A stretch of DNA of 64,000 bases from Hyphomicrobium_A sp963722495 (GTDB lineage: Bacteria > Pseudomonadota > Alphaproteobacteria > Rhizobiales > Hyphomicrobiaceae), in assembly GCA_963722495.1 (NCBI GenBank), contig CAVRND010000026.1, positions 1 through 64,000 of the forward strand, given 5' to 3'. Within the stretch, counting starts at the first letter, position 1; each line of letters starts with the position of its first letter. Shown here piece by piece: positions 54,240 to 64,000 of the stretch. The translations under genes and the position numbers were made by a program. Under the pieces are notes generated by a model. The model saw only the letters and a program-made list of their open reading frames with translations. It searched no databases and was not told the origin of the DNA.

Positions 54240-55414
54240 GGGCCCGCATCGCTACATTCTGCGCTGTCACCGCCCTGCTACTTGCCACACCTGTTGCGAC
54301 TGGCGCCGGCAACCCGCTCGGCGACGTCGGCCGCCATGAGATCATCGCCGCAAAGCCGGGTACCATCCTGCGCGTGTGGCCGCAGGTCGGCGGCTCGGTC
54401 GAGAACGCGACCGCCTATCGCATCATCTACCGCTCCACCGGGATGAACGGCGAGCCCATCGCCGTGTCGGGCGCGGTGCTGTTCCGCGACCAGGCGTCGC
54501 CGCGCGGCAAGCGCGACATCGTTGCTTGGGCGCACCCGACTACCGGAGTCGTCGAGCGCTGCGCGCCGACGCTGCTGCCCGATCTGTCCGGAACCATCGC
54601 CGGCATCGAGGAGATGCTCGACCGCGGCTTCGTCGTTGCCGCCACGGATTACGCCGGGCTCGGCGGCGAGGGGATGCACCCGTATCTCATCGGCGTCAGC
54701 GAGGCGCGTGCCGTGCTCGACAGCGTACGCGCGGCGCGACAGCTGCCCGACGCGGGAGCCGGCGATCGCTTCGCCGTCTGGGGACACTCGCAGGGCGGCC
54801 ACGCGGCGCTGTTCACCGGCGAGCAGGCGGCCAGCTACGCGCCGGAGCTGAAGCTGGTCGGCGTCGCCGCGGCGGCTCCTGCAACTTATCTCGGCGAGCT
54901 CTTCAGGGCCGACAGCGGTTCCATCGGGGGCAACAGCTTGACGGCGATGGTGATCCTCTCCTGGTCGACGATCTTCAACATTCCGATCGACACGGTCGTC
55001 GTTCCCGCGGCCACGCGCACTTACGAAGCGGTGGCGCGCAGCTGCATCGAGAGAATCACCGAACTGTTGCGGCTCGAAGAAATCGAGGCGCCGTTGCAGC
55101 ACGCATTCCTAAAGGTCGACCCGACCACCATCGAGCCGTGGCGGGGCATCATGCAGAAGAACACACCGGGCCAGGCGCCAGCCGGCGCACCGGTGCTGCT
55201 TTTGCAGGGGACGGCCGACGATCTGGTGCGGCCCCAGATCACCAAGCAATTCGCCAATCGATTGTGCGAGGCGGGCGCCGTGGTCGAGATGAAATGGCTG
55301 GAAGGCGTCTCGCACGGATTCGCCGGATATGACGGCGCCGGCGCAGCCGTCGCATGGATGGCGGATCGCTTCCGCGGCCACGCCGCGCCGAATGGCTGCG
55401 GCACCGCCCGGTAG
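54236..55414 (+). CDS. Secreted alpha/beta hydrolase (secretory lipase family), copy 1
   Basis: 392 residues, intact. Signal peptide ATFCAVTALLLATPVATGAG. YRIIYRSTGMNGEPIAVSGA, then DIVAWAHPTTGVVERCAPTL and the nucleophile elbow FAVWGHSQGGHAALFTGEQA. The acid and His are likely in LLLQGTADDLVRPQITKQFA and EGVSHGFAGYDGAGAAVAWM. Resembles LIP-type secretory lipases (fungal CalA-like) and tri-acylglycerol/ester hydrolases. ATGA overlap with gmk. A paralogue follows. Confidence 0.85.
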   Translation: MRARIATFCAVTALLLATPVATGAGNPLGDVGRHEIIAAKPGTILRVWPQVGGSVENATAYRIIYRSTGMNGEPIAVSGAVLFRDQASPRGKRDIVAWAHPTTGVVERCAPTLLPDLSGTIAGIEEMLDRGFVVAATDYAGLGGEGMHPYLIGVSEARAVLDSVRAARQLPDAGAGDRFAVWGHSQGGHAALFTGEQAASYAPELKLVGVAAAAPATYLGELFRADSGSIGGNSLTAMVILSWSTIFNIPIDTVVVPAATRTYEAVARSCIERITELLRLEEIEAPLQHAFLKVDPTTIEPWRGIMQKNTPGQAPAGAPVLLLQGTADDLVRPQITKQFANRLCEAGAVVEMKWLEGVSHGFAGYDGAGAAVAWMADRFRGHAAPNGCGTAR

Positions 55415-55529
55415 CCGGAGCCGCAATCACCTGCGTCGCTTGGCGTACACCCTGTTGCGCCTTGGCGGCAGACAGCAAGCCTCCCGCCGCGATACGCTGC
55501 TCGCAGGCCCTCAGTATCGAGCATGGCGT

Positions 55530-56738
55530 ATGCGCGTGCCCTTCCGTTTTGTCCTCTCCATCAGCATCGGCCTTTTGGGCGCTCTCGTAGTGGCGGCGCT
55601 TGCACCGACGCCTGCACAGGCGCAGCTGGCACTGCCAGGTCTGAAGCTCGACGTTTCGGCCGCCGAGATCCGCCGCGCCAAGCCGGGACGCGTCTTCCAC
55701 ATCTATCCGCAGATCGGCGGGGCGCCGGCCAACGCAAAAGCTTTCCGCATCATCTACCGCTCGACCAATCTCAAGGGCGAGCCGGTTGCGGTGTCGGGGA
55801 CGGTGATCTATCCCGCCGGTCCGGCGCCAAGCGGAGGGCGGGACGTCATCGCCTGGGCGCACTATACGACCGGCGTCTCGACGCGCTGCGCGCCGACCTT
55901 GCTGCCCAATCTCTCCGGCACGATCCCCGGCCTCGAGGATATGCTGGCGCGCGGCTACGTCGTCGTCGCCACCGACTACGAGGGCCTCGGGTTGCCGGGG
56001 GTGCATGCCTACCTCGTTGGCGTCAGCGAGGCGCGCAGCGTCCTCGATAGCGTGCGCGCGGCGCGCAGTCTTGCAGGTGCGCACGCCACCGACCGCTTTG
56101 CCGTGTGGGGGCACTCGCAGGGTGGGCACGCGGGGCTGTTCAGCGCCGAGCTGGCGGCCGACTACGCGCCCGAGCTGAAGCTCGTCGGCGTCGCCGCCGC
56201 GGCGCCGGCCACCAACCTCGTCGAGCTGTTCAAGGCGCAGAAAGGCGCCATCGCCGGCGACGGTCTCATCGCCATGGCGCTGCTCTCGTGGTCGCGCACC
56301 TACGACCTGGCGCTCGACAGCGTGCTGGAGGAGGGTGCCCAGCGCAGCTTCGAGCGCGCCGCCGAAAGCTGCATCCAGTCGGTATCGCAGATCATCAACC
56401 TGCTTAAGGCATCGAAGTCGCTAAAGAAGGCGTTTCTCAAGGTGGATCCCACGACGGTTCCTGCCTTGCGCGCGCTGATGGAGCAGAACTCGGCCGGCCA
56501 TGCACCCATAAAGGTGCCGGTGTTCATCGCCCAGGGCACGGGCGATGTAACGGTGAAGCCGCAGATCACCGTCGACTTCGCCAAGCAATTGTGTGCCGCC
56601 GGCACTCCGGTGACCATCAAACTATTAAAGAACGTGTCGCACAGTTTCGCCGCCGAGAAGAGCGCCTATGCCGCAGTCATGTGGATGGACGCGCGCTTCA
56701 AGGGCCGCCCGGCGCCGAGCGACTGCAAGAGGAGCTAA
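55530..56738 (+). CDS. Secreted alpha/beta hydrolase (secretory lipase family), copy 2
   Basis: 402 residues from ATG 55530, intact. Signal peptide FVLSISIGLLGALVVAALAP, then TPAQAQ. Same architecture as copy 1: AFRIIYRSTNLKGEPVAVSG, WAHYTTGVSTRCAPTLLPNL, RFAVWGHSQGGHAGLFSAEL, VPVFIAQGTGDVTVKPQITV and LLKNVSHSFAAEKSAYAAVM. About half the residues are identical to copy 1 by eye. The C-terminal Cys residues probably form a disulfide. Substrate unknown. Confidence 0.85.
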   Translation: MRVPFRFVLSISIGLLGALVVAALAPTPAQAQLALPGLKLDVSAAEIRRAKPGRVFHIYPQIGGAPANAKAFRIIYRSTNLKGEPVAVSGTVIYPAGPAPSGGRDVIAWAHYTTGVSTRCAPTLLPNLSGTIPGLEDMLARGYVVVATDYEGLGLPGVHAYLVGVSEARSVLDSVRAARSLAGAHATDRFAVWGHSQGGHAGLFSAELAADYAPELKLVGVAAAAPATNLVELFKAQKGAIAGDGLIAMALLSWSRTYDLALDSVLEEGAQRSFERAAESCIQSVSQIINLLKASKSLKKAFLKVDPTTVPALRALMEQNSAGHAPIKVPVFIAQGTGDVTVKPQITVDFAKQLCAAGTPVTIKLLKNVSHSFAAEKSAYAAVMWMDARFKGRPAPSDCKRS

Positions 56739-56810
56739 TCGTGCTCGGTGCATCGTCAACGGCCGCATGCTAGCCGTCCTTTCATAGGTCAATCCCGCGA
56801 TAGGTTCCCC

Positions 56811-57293
56811 ATGCTCCGCTTCGCGCTCTCGCTGCGCTTCATCATGCTCATTGCCTCGATCGGAACGGCCGTCGGCGCGCTCGTGATGTTCTGGGAAGGC
56901 TCGGTGCACATGCTCAATGGCGCTCATGCAGCGGTCATTGGCCATGATCCCAAGGGTGCCGTCGCACAGGTGATGGGAGCCACCGACACCTACCTATTCG
57001 GCATCGTGCTGGTGATCTTCGCCTACAACATCGCCTTCGGCTTCGTGTTCGATTTGAGTAAAGCCGAGCGGCAGGTGCTGCCGGCTTGGATGCGCCCCTC
57101 GGGGATGCATGAGCTGAAAACGACGCTGGTGGGTGTCATCCTCGTCTATCTCGTCGTCGACTTCGCCACTGATTGGGCCGAGAGCAACTTCGTCGAAGCC
57201 TGGCCCGTGCTCATAAAGCCGATCTCGATCCTGCTCATCGCCGCGACCTTCCGCCTCCTGGTGATGCCGGAGCCGGGCGACAATCAGCACTAG
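56811..57293 (+). CDS. YqhA family (UPF0114) membrane protein
   Basis: 160 residues, intact. Segments: FALSLRFIMLIASIGTAVGA (the RF-L..A motif), ATDTYLFGIVLVIFAYNIAF, LKTTLVGVILVYLVVDFATD and PISILLIAATFRLLVM. The pattern DTYLFG-VLxIFxYG-xF and ExKTxLVxVIxVxLVV is the YqhA family. Function unknown. Stand-alone. Confidence 0.85.
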   Translation: MLRFALSLRFIMLIASIGTAVGALVMFWEGSVHMLNGAHAAVIGHDPKGAVAQVMGATDTYLFGIVLVIFAYNIAFGFVFDLSKAERQVLPAWMRPSGMHELKTTLVGVILVYLVVDFATDWAESNFVEAWPVLIKPISILLIAATFRLLVMPEPGDNQH

Positions 57294-57385
57294 GCGCCCA
57301 GACTGGCGGCGAACTCGTCGTAGCGCCGGCAACGTTCGGCCGGCGCACGGTGTTTTCGATGCAGGGGACTATCCTGCGAGTATGA

Positions 57386-58327
57386 ATGTCGACTGAACTC
57401 AGCCTCATCGTTCTGCTGGCCGCACTGCTCCATGCAAGCTGGAATGCCCTGCTGCGCGCCGGCACGGACAGATTGTGGTCGATGACGATGATGTGCATAG
57501 CCGTCGCAGTCGTCTGCGCGGGGCTGGCCTTTGTCGTCCCCATGCCGGCGCGCGCGAGCTGGGGATGCGCAATCCTCTCGGCGTTGCTCCATGTCGGCTA
57601 CAACCTGTTTCTCGTGCGGACCTATCGCAGCGGCGATCTCGGGCAGACCTACCCGATTGCGCGCGGCTCCTCGCCGCTGCTGGTGTCGCTTGGGGCGGCA
57701 CTTTTCGCAGGTGAGCTGCCCGATCCGATCAGCATGGCAGGCGTGCTGCTGGTATCCGGCGGCATCATCTCGCTTGCCTTTCAAGGACGCAGGCTTGGGC
57801 CTGATAACCTGGCTTACGCCTTGGGCACCGGATGCTTCATCGGCGCCTACAGCGTCACGGATGGAATCGGCGCGCGGGTCTCGGGCACGCCGGTCGGCTA
57901 TACGATCTGGATGTGCCTGCTGTGGGGCATCATGATGCTGCCCGTCTATGTCGTCCTCCGCGATTGGCGCAGCCTGATCCGGGGACCGCGAGAAACCTTA
58001 GTCGCGGCGGGTGGCGGCGTCGTTTCGCTATTCGCGTACGGGATCATCATCGTCGCCATGTCACTCGGCCCGATGGGACCTGTGTCGGCTCTCCGCGAGA
58101 CCAGCGTAGTGTTCGCCGCGCTGATCGGCCGGTTCTTCCTGCACGAGCGGTTGACTGGCTACCGTATGGCCTCCTGCATTATCGTCGCGGTCGGCGCGAT
58201 TTGCATCGGACATGATAGTGGGCCGGGTAAGACGCTACGCGGTGCGGCAGCTCTTCAAGCTTCTAGGGGCGCTGCAGGGTCGAGCGCTCATACGTCAGGG
58301 CGAGGCGTGCGAAGTCCTTCACGCTGA
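57386..58327 (+). CDS. EamA/DMT-family transporter
   Basis: About 10 transmembrane helices in two EamA repeats: LIVLLAALLHASWNALLRAG, then YPIARGSSPLLVSLGAALFA (the PIARG-PL signature) and LAYALGTGCFIGAYSVTDGI, GVVSLFAYGIIIVAMSLGPM and VSALRETSVVFAALIGRFFL. Likely exports amino acids or other metabolites. The last 20-30 residues (after GAICIGHD) are non-conserved and overlap the convergent rsmA by 65 bp. Confidence 0.9.
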   Translation: MSTELSLIVLLAALLHASWNALLRAGTDRLWSMTMMCIAVAVVCAGLAFVVPMPARASWGCAILSALLHVGYNLFLVRTYRSGDLGQTYPIARGSSPLLVSLGAALFAGELPDPISMAGVLLVSGGIISLAFQGRRLGPDNLAYALGTGCFIGAYSVTDGIGARVSGTPVGYTIWMCLLWGIMMLPVYVVLRDWRSLIRGPRETLVAAGGGVVSLFAYGIIIVAMSLGPMGPVSALRETSVVFAALIGRFFLHERLTGYRMASCIIVAVGAICIGHDSGPGKTLRGAAALQASRGAAGSSAHTSGRGVRSPSR

Positions 58328-59146
58328 CGTCCTCGGCGCGCAGGTTGCCGGCGATGCCGACGGCTTCCAAGAGCTGCTCCGGCTCGGCAACCAGCTGCTT
58401 GAGGCTTGAGCGCAGCATTTTGCGCCGCTGTCCGAACGCCGCCGCCGTCACGCGCGCCAAAGACTGTGGCGTGCACGGAGGCGAGGGCTCCTTGTGCGGG
58501 ATCAACTCAACCACGGCCGATGCAACCTTCGGCGCCGGCGTGAACGCTTCACGCGGCACACCCAGTGCGATGCGCGGTGACGCGCGCCACTGCGCTAGCA
58601 CCGAGACACGCCCGTAGACCTTGCTGCCGGGCGCGGCGACGATGCGCTCGGCGACTTCCTTTTGGAACATCAGCACCATGCGGTTGAACCACGGCGGCCA
58701 CGGCTCGGTGTCGAGCCAGCCGGTGAGCAGCAGCGTGGCGACGCTGTACGGCAAGTTGGCGACAATGACGGCTTGCCCATGCGCGGGGCCGAGCAGCTTC
58801 GGCCAATCGGCGCGCAACGCATCGCCGAAGTGGACCTCGAGCTTGCCCGGGTAACGCTGCGCGATCATCTCCAGCGCGCCGCGCGTGCGCTCATCGCGCT
58901 CCACGGCGATGACGCGAGCGGCGCCCTCCATCAGCAGCGCACGCGTCAGGCCGCCCGGTCCAGGCCCGACTTCGACGACCGTGCGGCCCTCGAGCGAGCC
59001 GGCCGCACGCGCGATGCGTCGCGTCAGGTTGAGGTCGAGGATGAAGTTCTGGCCGAGGCTTTTTCTGGCGCTCAGATCGAAGGCGCGGATCACCTCGCGC
59101 AGCGGCGGCAGACCGTCGGGGCTGGTGCCGCCCCCGGGCGGGTCAT
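58263..59146 (-). CDS. rsmA: 16S rRNA dimethyladenosine transferase (RsmA/KsgA)
   Basis: Dimethylates A1518/A1519 of 16S rRNA. SAM site VVEVGPGPGGLTRALLMEG; N-terminal KSLGQNFILDLNLTRRIARA; catalytic NLPYSVATLLLTGWL; C-terminus VTAAAFGQRRKMLRSSLKQL. The open frame only begins at GTG 59093, but upstream codons read SDDPPGGGTSPDGLPPLREV, typical of the family, and ATG 59146 (MTRPG) would join it if one base in the CCCCCGGG run at 59131-59138 is wrong. That ATG overlaps the pdxA stop as ATGA, so I take 59146 as the start. Confidence 0.95.
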
Positions 59147-60212
59147 CGCTCGCCGGCGCTCATGGCGGGGCGGCTGCAAGGCGCGCCGCAGCGATCGACG
59201 ACGCCAGCTTCAGGGCTCTCGATGAAGCTGTGCGCCGAAGCGCGGCCCTCGGCCGCGATGTCGAAGGCGGTGCCGTGATCGGGCGAGGTGCGCACAAATG
59301 GCAGCCCAAGGGTGACGTTGACGCCCTCGTCGAAGCCGATCGTCTTCAGCGGGATCAGCGCCTGGTCGTGATACATCGCGATGACGGCGTCATAGCCGCG
59401 CCGCGCGGCGGCGTGGAACAGCGTGTCGGCTGAATGCGGCCCGGTCACCGACAGACCCTCGGCACGCAGGTCGGCGATCGCCGGTGCGATCGTGTCGATT
59501 TCCTCGCGCCCCATGGTGCCTTCCTCGCCGGCGTGCGGGTTGAGCCCGGCGACGGCGATGCGCGGGGCATCAATGCCGAAGTCGCGCTTCAACGCCGCGT
59601 AGGTCGTGCGCGCCGTCTCGAAGATGAGGGCGCGGGTGATCGCCTTCGGCACCTCGGCGAGCGCGCAATGCACGGTGAGCGGCACGACGCGCAGCTCGTG
59701 CGAGGCGAGCATCATCACCGGATGGTGGTGCTTGCCGCGTGTGCCGCTCGGCGAGCGCGGCGAGGAACTCCGTGTGGCCGGGGAAGGGGAAGGCGGCGCT
59801 CTTGAGCACGTGCTTGGCGATGGGGTTGGTCACGATGGCGGAGGCTTCGCCGCGCACGACGGACGCCGTCGCCGCTTCGATCGCATGCACGATGCCGGCG
59901 GCGTTGGCGGGATCGCCGATGCCGACGCGGACGCCGGCCGGAAGGGGGCTGTGCAACACGGGCAGCGCGGTCGCCGAATGCCTCCAGCGCTTCACTCGGC
60001 GCGTCGACGGCCGCGATGGGAACCGGCAGTCCGAGGCTGCCGCGCGCGTTCGGCGAGGACGTCCTGGTCGGCAAATACGACGAAGGGATCGAGGCCTTGT
60101 CGCTGCGCTCCGAGCCAGGCGCGAAGGGTGATCTCCGGGCCGATGCCGGCGGGGTCGCCCATGCTGACGGCCAGCGGCCGGCGCCGGCGCCAGGGTCTGC
60201 GGCCGGGCCCAT
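59143..60212 (-). CDS. pdxA: 4-hydroxythreonine-4-phosphate dehydrogenase (frameshifted)
   Basis: Pyridoxal phosphate biosynthesis. ATG 60212 overlaps the surA stop (TGATG). N-terminal PLAVSMGDPAGIGPEITLRA spans frames; then VTNPIAKHVLKSAAFPFPGH, then TEFLAALAER, with metal/substrate His; MMLASHELRVVPLTVHCALA; IAVAGLNPHAGEEGTMGREE; AVIAMYHDQALIPLKTIGFD and RTSPDHGTAFDIAAEGRASA. Breaks near 60185, 60080, 59970 and 59740. About 350 residues repaired. Part of the lptD-surA-pdxA-rsmA operon. Confidence 0.94.
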
Positions 60213-61452
60213 CAGCGGAACTCGATGTGGGCGTCCGTACGCAGATCCTTCAGGTGCTTCTTGGAGAGGATCTCGAACTCCTTCTGGCGCAGCTCGTTCT
60301 GCGCGGTCTCGCGCTTCGCGTCGGCCGCCTTGACCAGCTTGCGTCCGCACACGGCCCACAGCTCGACGCCGTTCTCGCCGATGGTGGCGGGGCAGCAGCT
60401 CGTCGTCGTGGGCGCTGAGCAGCAGGCTGCGCGTCGGTTCGGGCAAGCTCGTCGGGCGGCGATCGCCGAGGTTGTCGAAGCGGGCGCCGGGAACGCCGCG
60501 CGCCATCGCCTCCATGCTCTTGCAGCCGGTGAACTTGCCGCGCAGCTGCTCTGCGTCGCTGAGGCGCTGGGCGAGACGCTTCTGATCCTGGTTGGGCGGC
60601 AGCGACAAGCAGGATGCGGTGGATCGCGCAGCTCGACGTCGTCCTGGCCCTCGGACGGTGGCGACCATGCGGTCGACGTCGCGGTTGGCGACCGTGATCT
60701 GGTGGCCGAACTTGCGGCGGATGACGTCGGCCCACGACAGCGACGCGCGGATGCGCTCGCGCATGGCGGCGATGCTGGCGCCCATCTTGGCCATGTGCTC
60801 GGCGAACTGCGCGGACGTCATCTTGTTGCGCTCGGCCATGCCGCTGACGACGCGCTCGACCTCGTCGTCGCCGGTCGACGACGCTGACAGCTCTTGGCCT
60901 CCTGCAGCTTCAGGCGCTCATCGATCAGCTCGTCGAGCGCCTGCTTGCGCGCCAGTCGGCACGTACTCTTTCTCGATCTGCGATTTGAGGCTGCTGACGA
61001 ACTCGCCCTGCAACTGCTTGACGCGCGCTTGCTGCTCGGCCTCCGATCTTCGGCGGATTGGCCTTCAGCCGCTTCATGGCGAAGGCCTTGAACTGCTCGT
61101 TCATGCTCGGCGACTTGAGCTTCGCCTGCAGCTTGCGCTGCACGTCGGGCGCGCCCAGCATCGCCAGCGCCACGCGCTGCTCGATCTCGTAGCCGGTGAT
61201 CGGCTCGTCGTTGACGAGGGCGACGATCGATTGGATCGGCCTGCCCGTCGGCTCGTCCTGCGTCGCCTTGGCGGTCTGCGTGCGCTTCTCGGCGCCCTGG
61301 GCAGAAGTTGATGGCCGGCACCGCTGCCAACGCCAACGAGAGCGCGCAGACAGTGACGGCGGCGCTCACCGCGGACGTGAACCCGCCGCGCACGCGCGCC
61401 GGCTCCTTCCCCTGGGGGGCGGGAATGCCGGCTCGGTTGGACAAGGCCCATG
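60212..61452 (-). CDS. surA: SurA-type periplasmic chaperone/peptidyl-prolyl isomerase (frameshifted)
   Basis: Escorts outer-membrane proteins. Signal-type hydrophobic segment FTSAVSAAVTVCALSLALAA; N-terminal SurA domain SIVALVNDEPITGYEIEQRV, then ALAMLGAPDVQRKLQAKL; then KQALDELIDERLKLQEAK and MTSAQFAEHMAKMGASIAAM, RERIRASLSWADVIRRKFG. The end reads LWAVCGRKLVKAADAKRETA and DLRTDAHIEFR. At least eight frame breaks. A recognisable parvulin core (with GG-G-P) is weak, as in other alphaproteobacterial SurA homologues. Start near 61452 is uncertain because of C/G runs. Confidence 0.85.
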
Positions 61453-61699
61453 TCTCGTGTCTTCCAATTGTCTTCGGCGGCGTGGCGTAAATGGACTGCG
61501 TGCGCTGCGGCCATTATGCGCCCTGCGCCGGGCTTTGGCGCGCCCGGCATGCGCTGAGGCGGCCGCTAGGCCGCTGGCGGTTTATCGACGCAAACATTGG
61601 CGGTCCCGTGGCGCGGACTGTGCACCTGGACCCAGGCCGGCGAGACAGCTCGCGCCCGTCGCAACGCCGGCCGGCAGGGCAGCGGACACCCTGACTGGG

Positions 61700-64000
61700 T
61701 TAACCGCCCGACTGCTGCTCGCTGATGCCGTGCCGCTGAGCACGTCGGTCGAATAGCCGAACTCGCCGAGATGCTTCAGCTCGAAGCGCAGCATGAGCGT
61801 CTGACCGTCGACGATATCCTGGTTGTAGTAGTAGTTGTCGGTGTACGTCGCGGTGAGCACGAAGCACTCGTCGGCGTAACGCACCTGGAACATGTCCGAG
61901 GCGATCTGGTCGTCGTCGATGTCGTAGCGCATCGCCGTGGCGACACTCCAGCGGTCGGTCAGGCGCGACATTGAGGCTGCCGTAGACGTCTTCCTGCGCC
62001 GTCAAGATGCCGTTGGTCGGGTCCGTGTTCAGGTAGGCGTAGACGGCGTTCATCGAGAACGGTCCGATGTTCACCTGGCCGCCGGCATCCTGGCGGCGGA
62101 TGTCGAGGGTGTCCTGATCGAAGCGCGACTGCGAGATCAGCTGCAAGAAGCTCCACGGCGCTACGTAGGCGCCGAGCACGTAGTCGGAACGGCTGTTCTG
62201 CAGGCCGCTGAAGGGCGTGAAGGTCGGGTTGCCGTATTCGTCGATGCCCGGGTTGGTGTACGCGTTGTCGCCGGCGAGCTGGAAGCTTTCACCGGCGAGG
62301 ACGCGTGCGTAGCCGCCGCCGTTGGACTGGAAGGTGTACTGCAGGCCGACGTTGGCGCGCGTGCCGGTCTCGATGCGGTCGTAGCCGGAGAACTTCGTCA
62401 CCTCGAACAGGTTGGTGTCGTCGAACACGAGGCTCTGGGCGTCCTCGTTCGGCAGGTTGTCCTGCCGCACGGTCGCCTGCCGGGCGATGATCTGGCCGAT
62501 CGGCTCGATCACGTGCGAGCCGCCGCTGGTGTTGGCGACCCACGGATAGGCGAGGGTGACGCCGGCCAGCGCCAGGCCGCGGGCGAACGAGGTGTCGTAG
62601 GTGCACCGTCGTCGGCGATCTGCGGATCGATGTAGTCGCTCAGCTGGTAAAGGTCGCCGCGCAGCTGCGCGAACGGCGTGTAGGTGATGCCGAGCGGATC
62701 GGCGAAGCGGCGGCGCCAGTTCAGCTCCGTGACGACGCGGTTCATCTGCTCGTTGCCGCCGGCGAACGGCGCGATCAGCGTCGGATCCTGCTCGCTGGAG
62801 AAGCTCAGCGCGTTGGTGTTCCACGTCAGCTCGCCGCCGAGGATCGGGTCGGCGAACACGTAGTTGTAGTCGATGATCGGATGCGCGAGCGACTCGGACT
62901 CCGGCGTGTCGGTGAACATCAGGCCGCCGAAGTGGTACAGCTCCATGCCGAAGTAATTGCGGTCCGAGATGCCCTCGAGGAACACCTTGTTGACGCGGTC
63001 CGTCAGCAGCATGTTGTCGAGCTTGTAGAAGCGGCGGAACGTGTCGTCGCTCTCCAGCGTCACGTCCCAGCCGAACTTCCACCAGCTCGACCGAGATGAA
63101 CAGGCCCTTGGTCTCAAGGCTGCCGCGCCAGCCGTCGTACTGGTCGCGGTTGGCGATCGCCGACGGCAGGTTGGCGGCAGTCCTGATCGATACCCTGCGC
63201 CTTGATGTAGTACTGGCCGTTCTCGGTGCGGTGCCGCCAGTCGCCCTGCCACAGGATGCCCTGGCGCGAGGTGTACATCGGGTAGAACGTGAAGTCGTAG
63301 TTCGGCGCCAGCGCGAAGTAGTACGGGATCGTCGTGCAGTAGCCGAGGGTGTCGGACGTCGACGGCTGCGGCATCAGGAAGCCGGACTTGCGCTTCACCG
63401 ACGGGTCGGCGTGCTCGAAGTAGGGCGTGTAGAGGATCGGCACGCCGAACAGCTCGAACTGCGCGTCCTGATAGCTGATGGTCGCCGCTGCCTGGTCGTG
63501 GATGACGGTTGCCGCGCTCAAGCACCACAGCGGCGGCATGCCGTCGGTGGTTTTGCAAGGCGTGAAGCGTCCGTTCGTGAACACGGTCGTGTTGCCGCCG
63601 CGGCGCGTCGCCGTCTCGGCGGCGATGCGCGTGTCGTCGGCGGCGACGATCGACAGCTGCGATACGAAGCCGTCGCGGAAGTCGTCGGTGAGCTTATCCG
63701 GTCGGCGCGGACGATGTTGCCGTTCGGCTCCTTGAGCGTGACGTTGCCGACCGCCGTCAGCGTGTTGGCCGACTGGTCGTAAACCACTTGGTCGGCAGTC
63801 AGGATGTAGTTGTTGTAGTAGATCTCGACGTTGCCGCGCGCGACGACCTTGTTGCCGCCGGTGTCGTAGATCAGCTCGTCGCCCTGCAGATAGAGCGGCT
63901 GCGACTTGTCGATGTTGCGTGACGGCCCGACCATGCTCTGCTTGGGGAACGAGCTCGATTTCTCGACCCCCGGAGCGAGTGTCGATGGATCTTGAGCGTG
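61700..64000 (-). CDS. lptD: LPS-assembly protein LptD (5' end beyond window, frameshifted)
   Basis: Outer-membrane barrel that inserts lipopolysaccharide with LptE. The N-terminal OstA-like jellyroll is seen in LYLQGDELIYDTGGNKVVAR, then GNVEIYYNNYILTADQVVYD. The barrel contains LFGVPILYTPYFEHADPSVK, SGFLMPQPSTSDTLGYCTTI and PYYFALAPNYDFTFYPMYTS; YNYVFADPILGGELTWNTNA; ELNWRRRFADPLGITYTPFA; EPIGQIIARQATVRQDNLPN; RYDIDDDQIASDMFQVRYAD; and FELKHLGEFGYSTDVLSG. The stop TAA 61702-61700 gives the end GISEQQSGG. Many one-base breaks. Coding starts to the right of base 64000. Confidence 0.93.

Noticed and set aside
61491..61694. Small open frame between surA and lptD
   Set aside because: No ribosome site and no recognisable motif; it lies opposite the operon in the short gap before surA.

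Overview
The window reads as an alphaproteobacterial chromosome, most likely order Hyphomicrobiales (Rhizobiales). The evidence is high G+C, dense short-spaced operons, and several gene orders typical of that group: dac-tmk-holB-metG-tatD-MBL hydrolase; rpsF-rpsR-DUF2232-rplI-dnaB-alr-radA-cvpA-purF-SDR; fabD-fabG-acpP-fabF-mltG-yicC-gmk; and lptD-surA-pdxA-rsmA. Genus cannot be fixed from the sequence alone.

Layout. 1-4.7 kb: greA, an Lrp/AsnC regulator, an ELM1-family protein, a CPBP membrane protease-like protein and ettA. 4.7-8.6 kb: a visibly less G+C-rich block with a Tat-signal ORF, a LodA/GoxA-like quinoprotein oxidase (CTQ family) and its LodB-like flavoprotein, closed on the right by a degraded second piece of ettA. 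This block looks acquired and is the most unusual part of the window. 8.6-12.9 kb: a DHFR-like reductase, a membrane-anchored hypothetical protein, a DHA2-type exporter and YihY. 13.0-15.7 kb: the ATP-dependent ligase and beta-CASP exonuclease of the bacterial ligase-associated DNA damage response set. 15.9-19.6 kb: a TetR regulator divergent from an EmrA/EmrB-type efflux pair, with two identical 19-bp palindromic operators placed symmetrically over face-to-face promoters. 20-31.8 kb: DUF3592 protein, aldo/keto reductase, a small secreted Arg/Tyr/Gly-rich protein, MaoC, PPK2, a ParB-like protein, tRNA-Ser(UGA), an MHYT-PAS-GGDEF diguanylate cyclase, RlpA, a D,D-carboxypeptidase, tmk and holB. 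31.9-59 kb: conserved core operons (translation, replication, purine and fatty acid synthesis, murein), interrupted by a secreted beta-helix protein and by a tandem pair of secreted alpha/beta hydrolases. 59-64 kb: the rsmA-pdxA-surA-lptD outer-membrane biogenesis operon, with lptD running off the right edge.

Sequence quality matters here. Many essential genes between 1 and 31.2 kb and between 59 and 64 kb are broken by one-base shifts, whereas 31.9-59 kb is almost free of them (one in dnaB, one suspected at the rsmA start). Where the intended frame is obvious the shifts are mostly single inserted bases outside homopolymers, so they are best read as uncorrected read errors and not as pseudogenes. 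For those genes I give the span of the whole intended gene. In the LodA-like region the lost N-terminus is too large to be explained this way.

No transposase, integrase, CRISPR array or rRNA was recognised.
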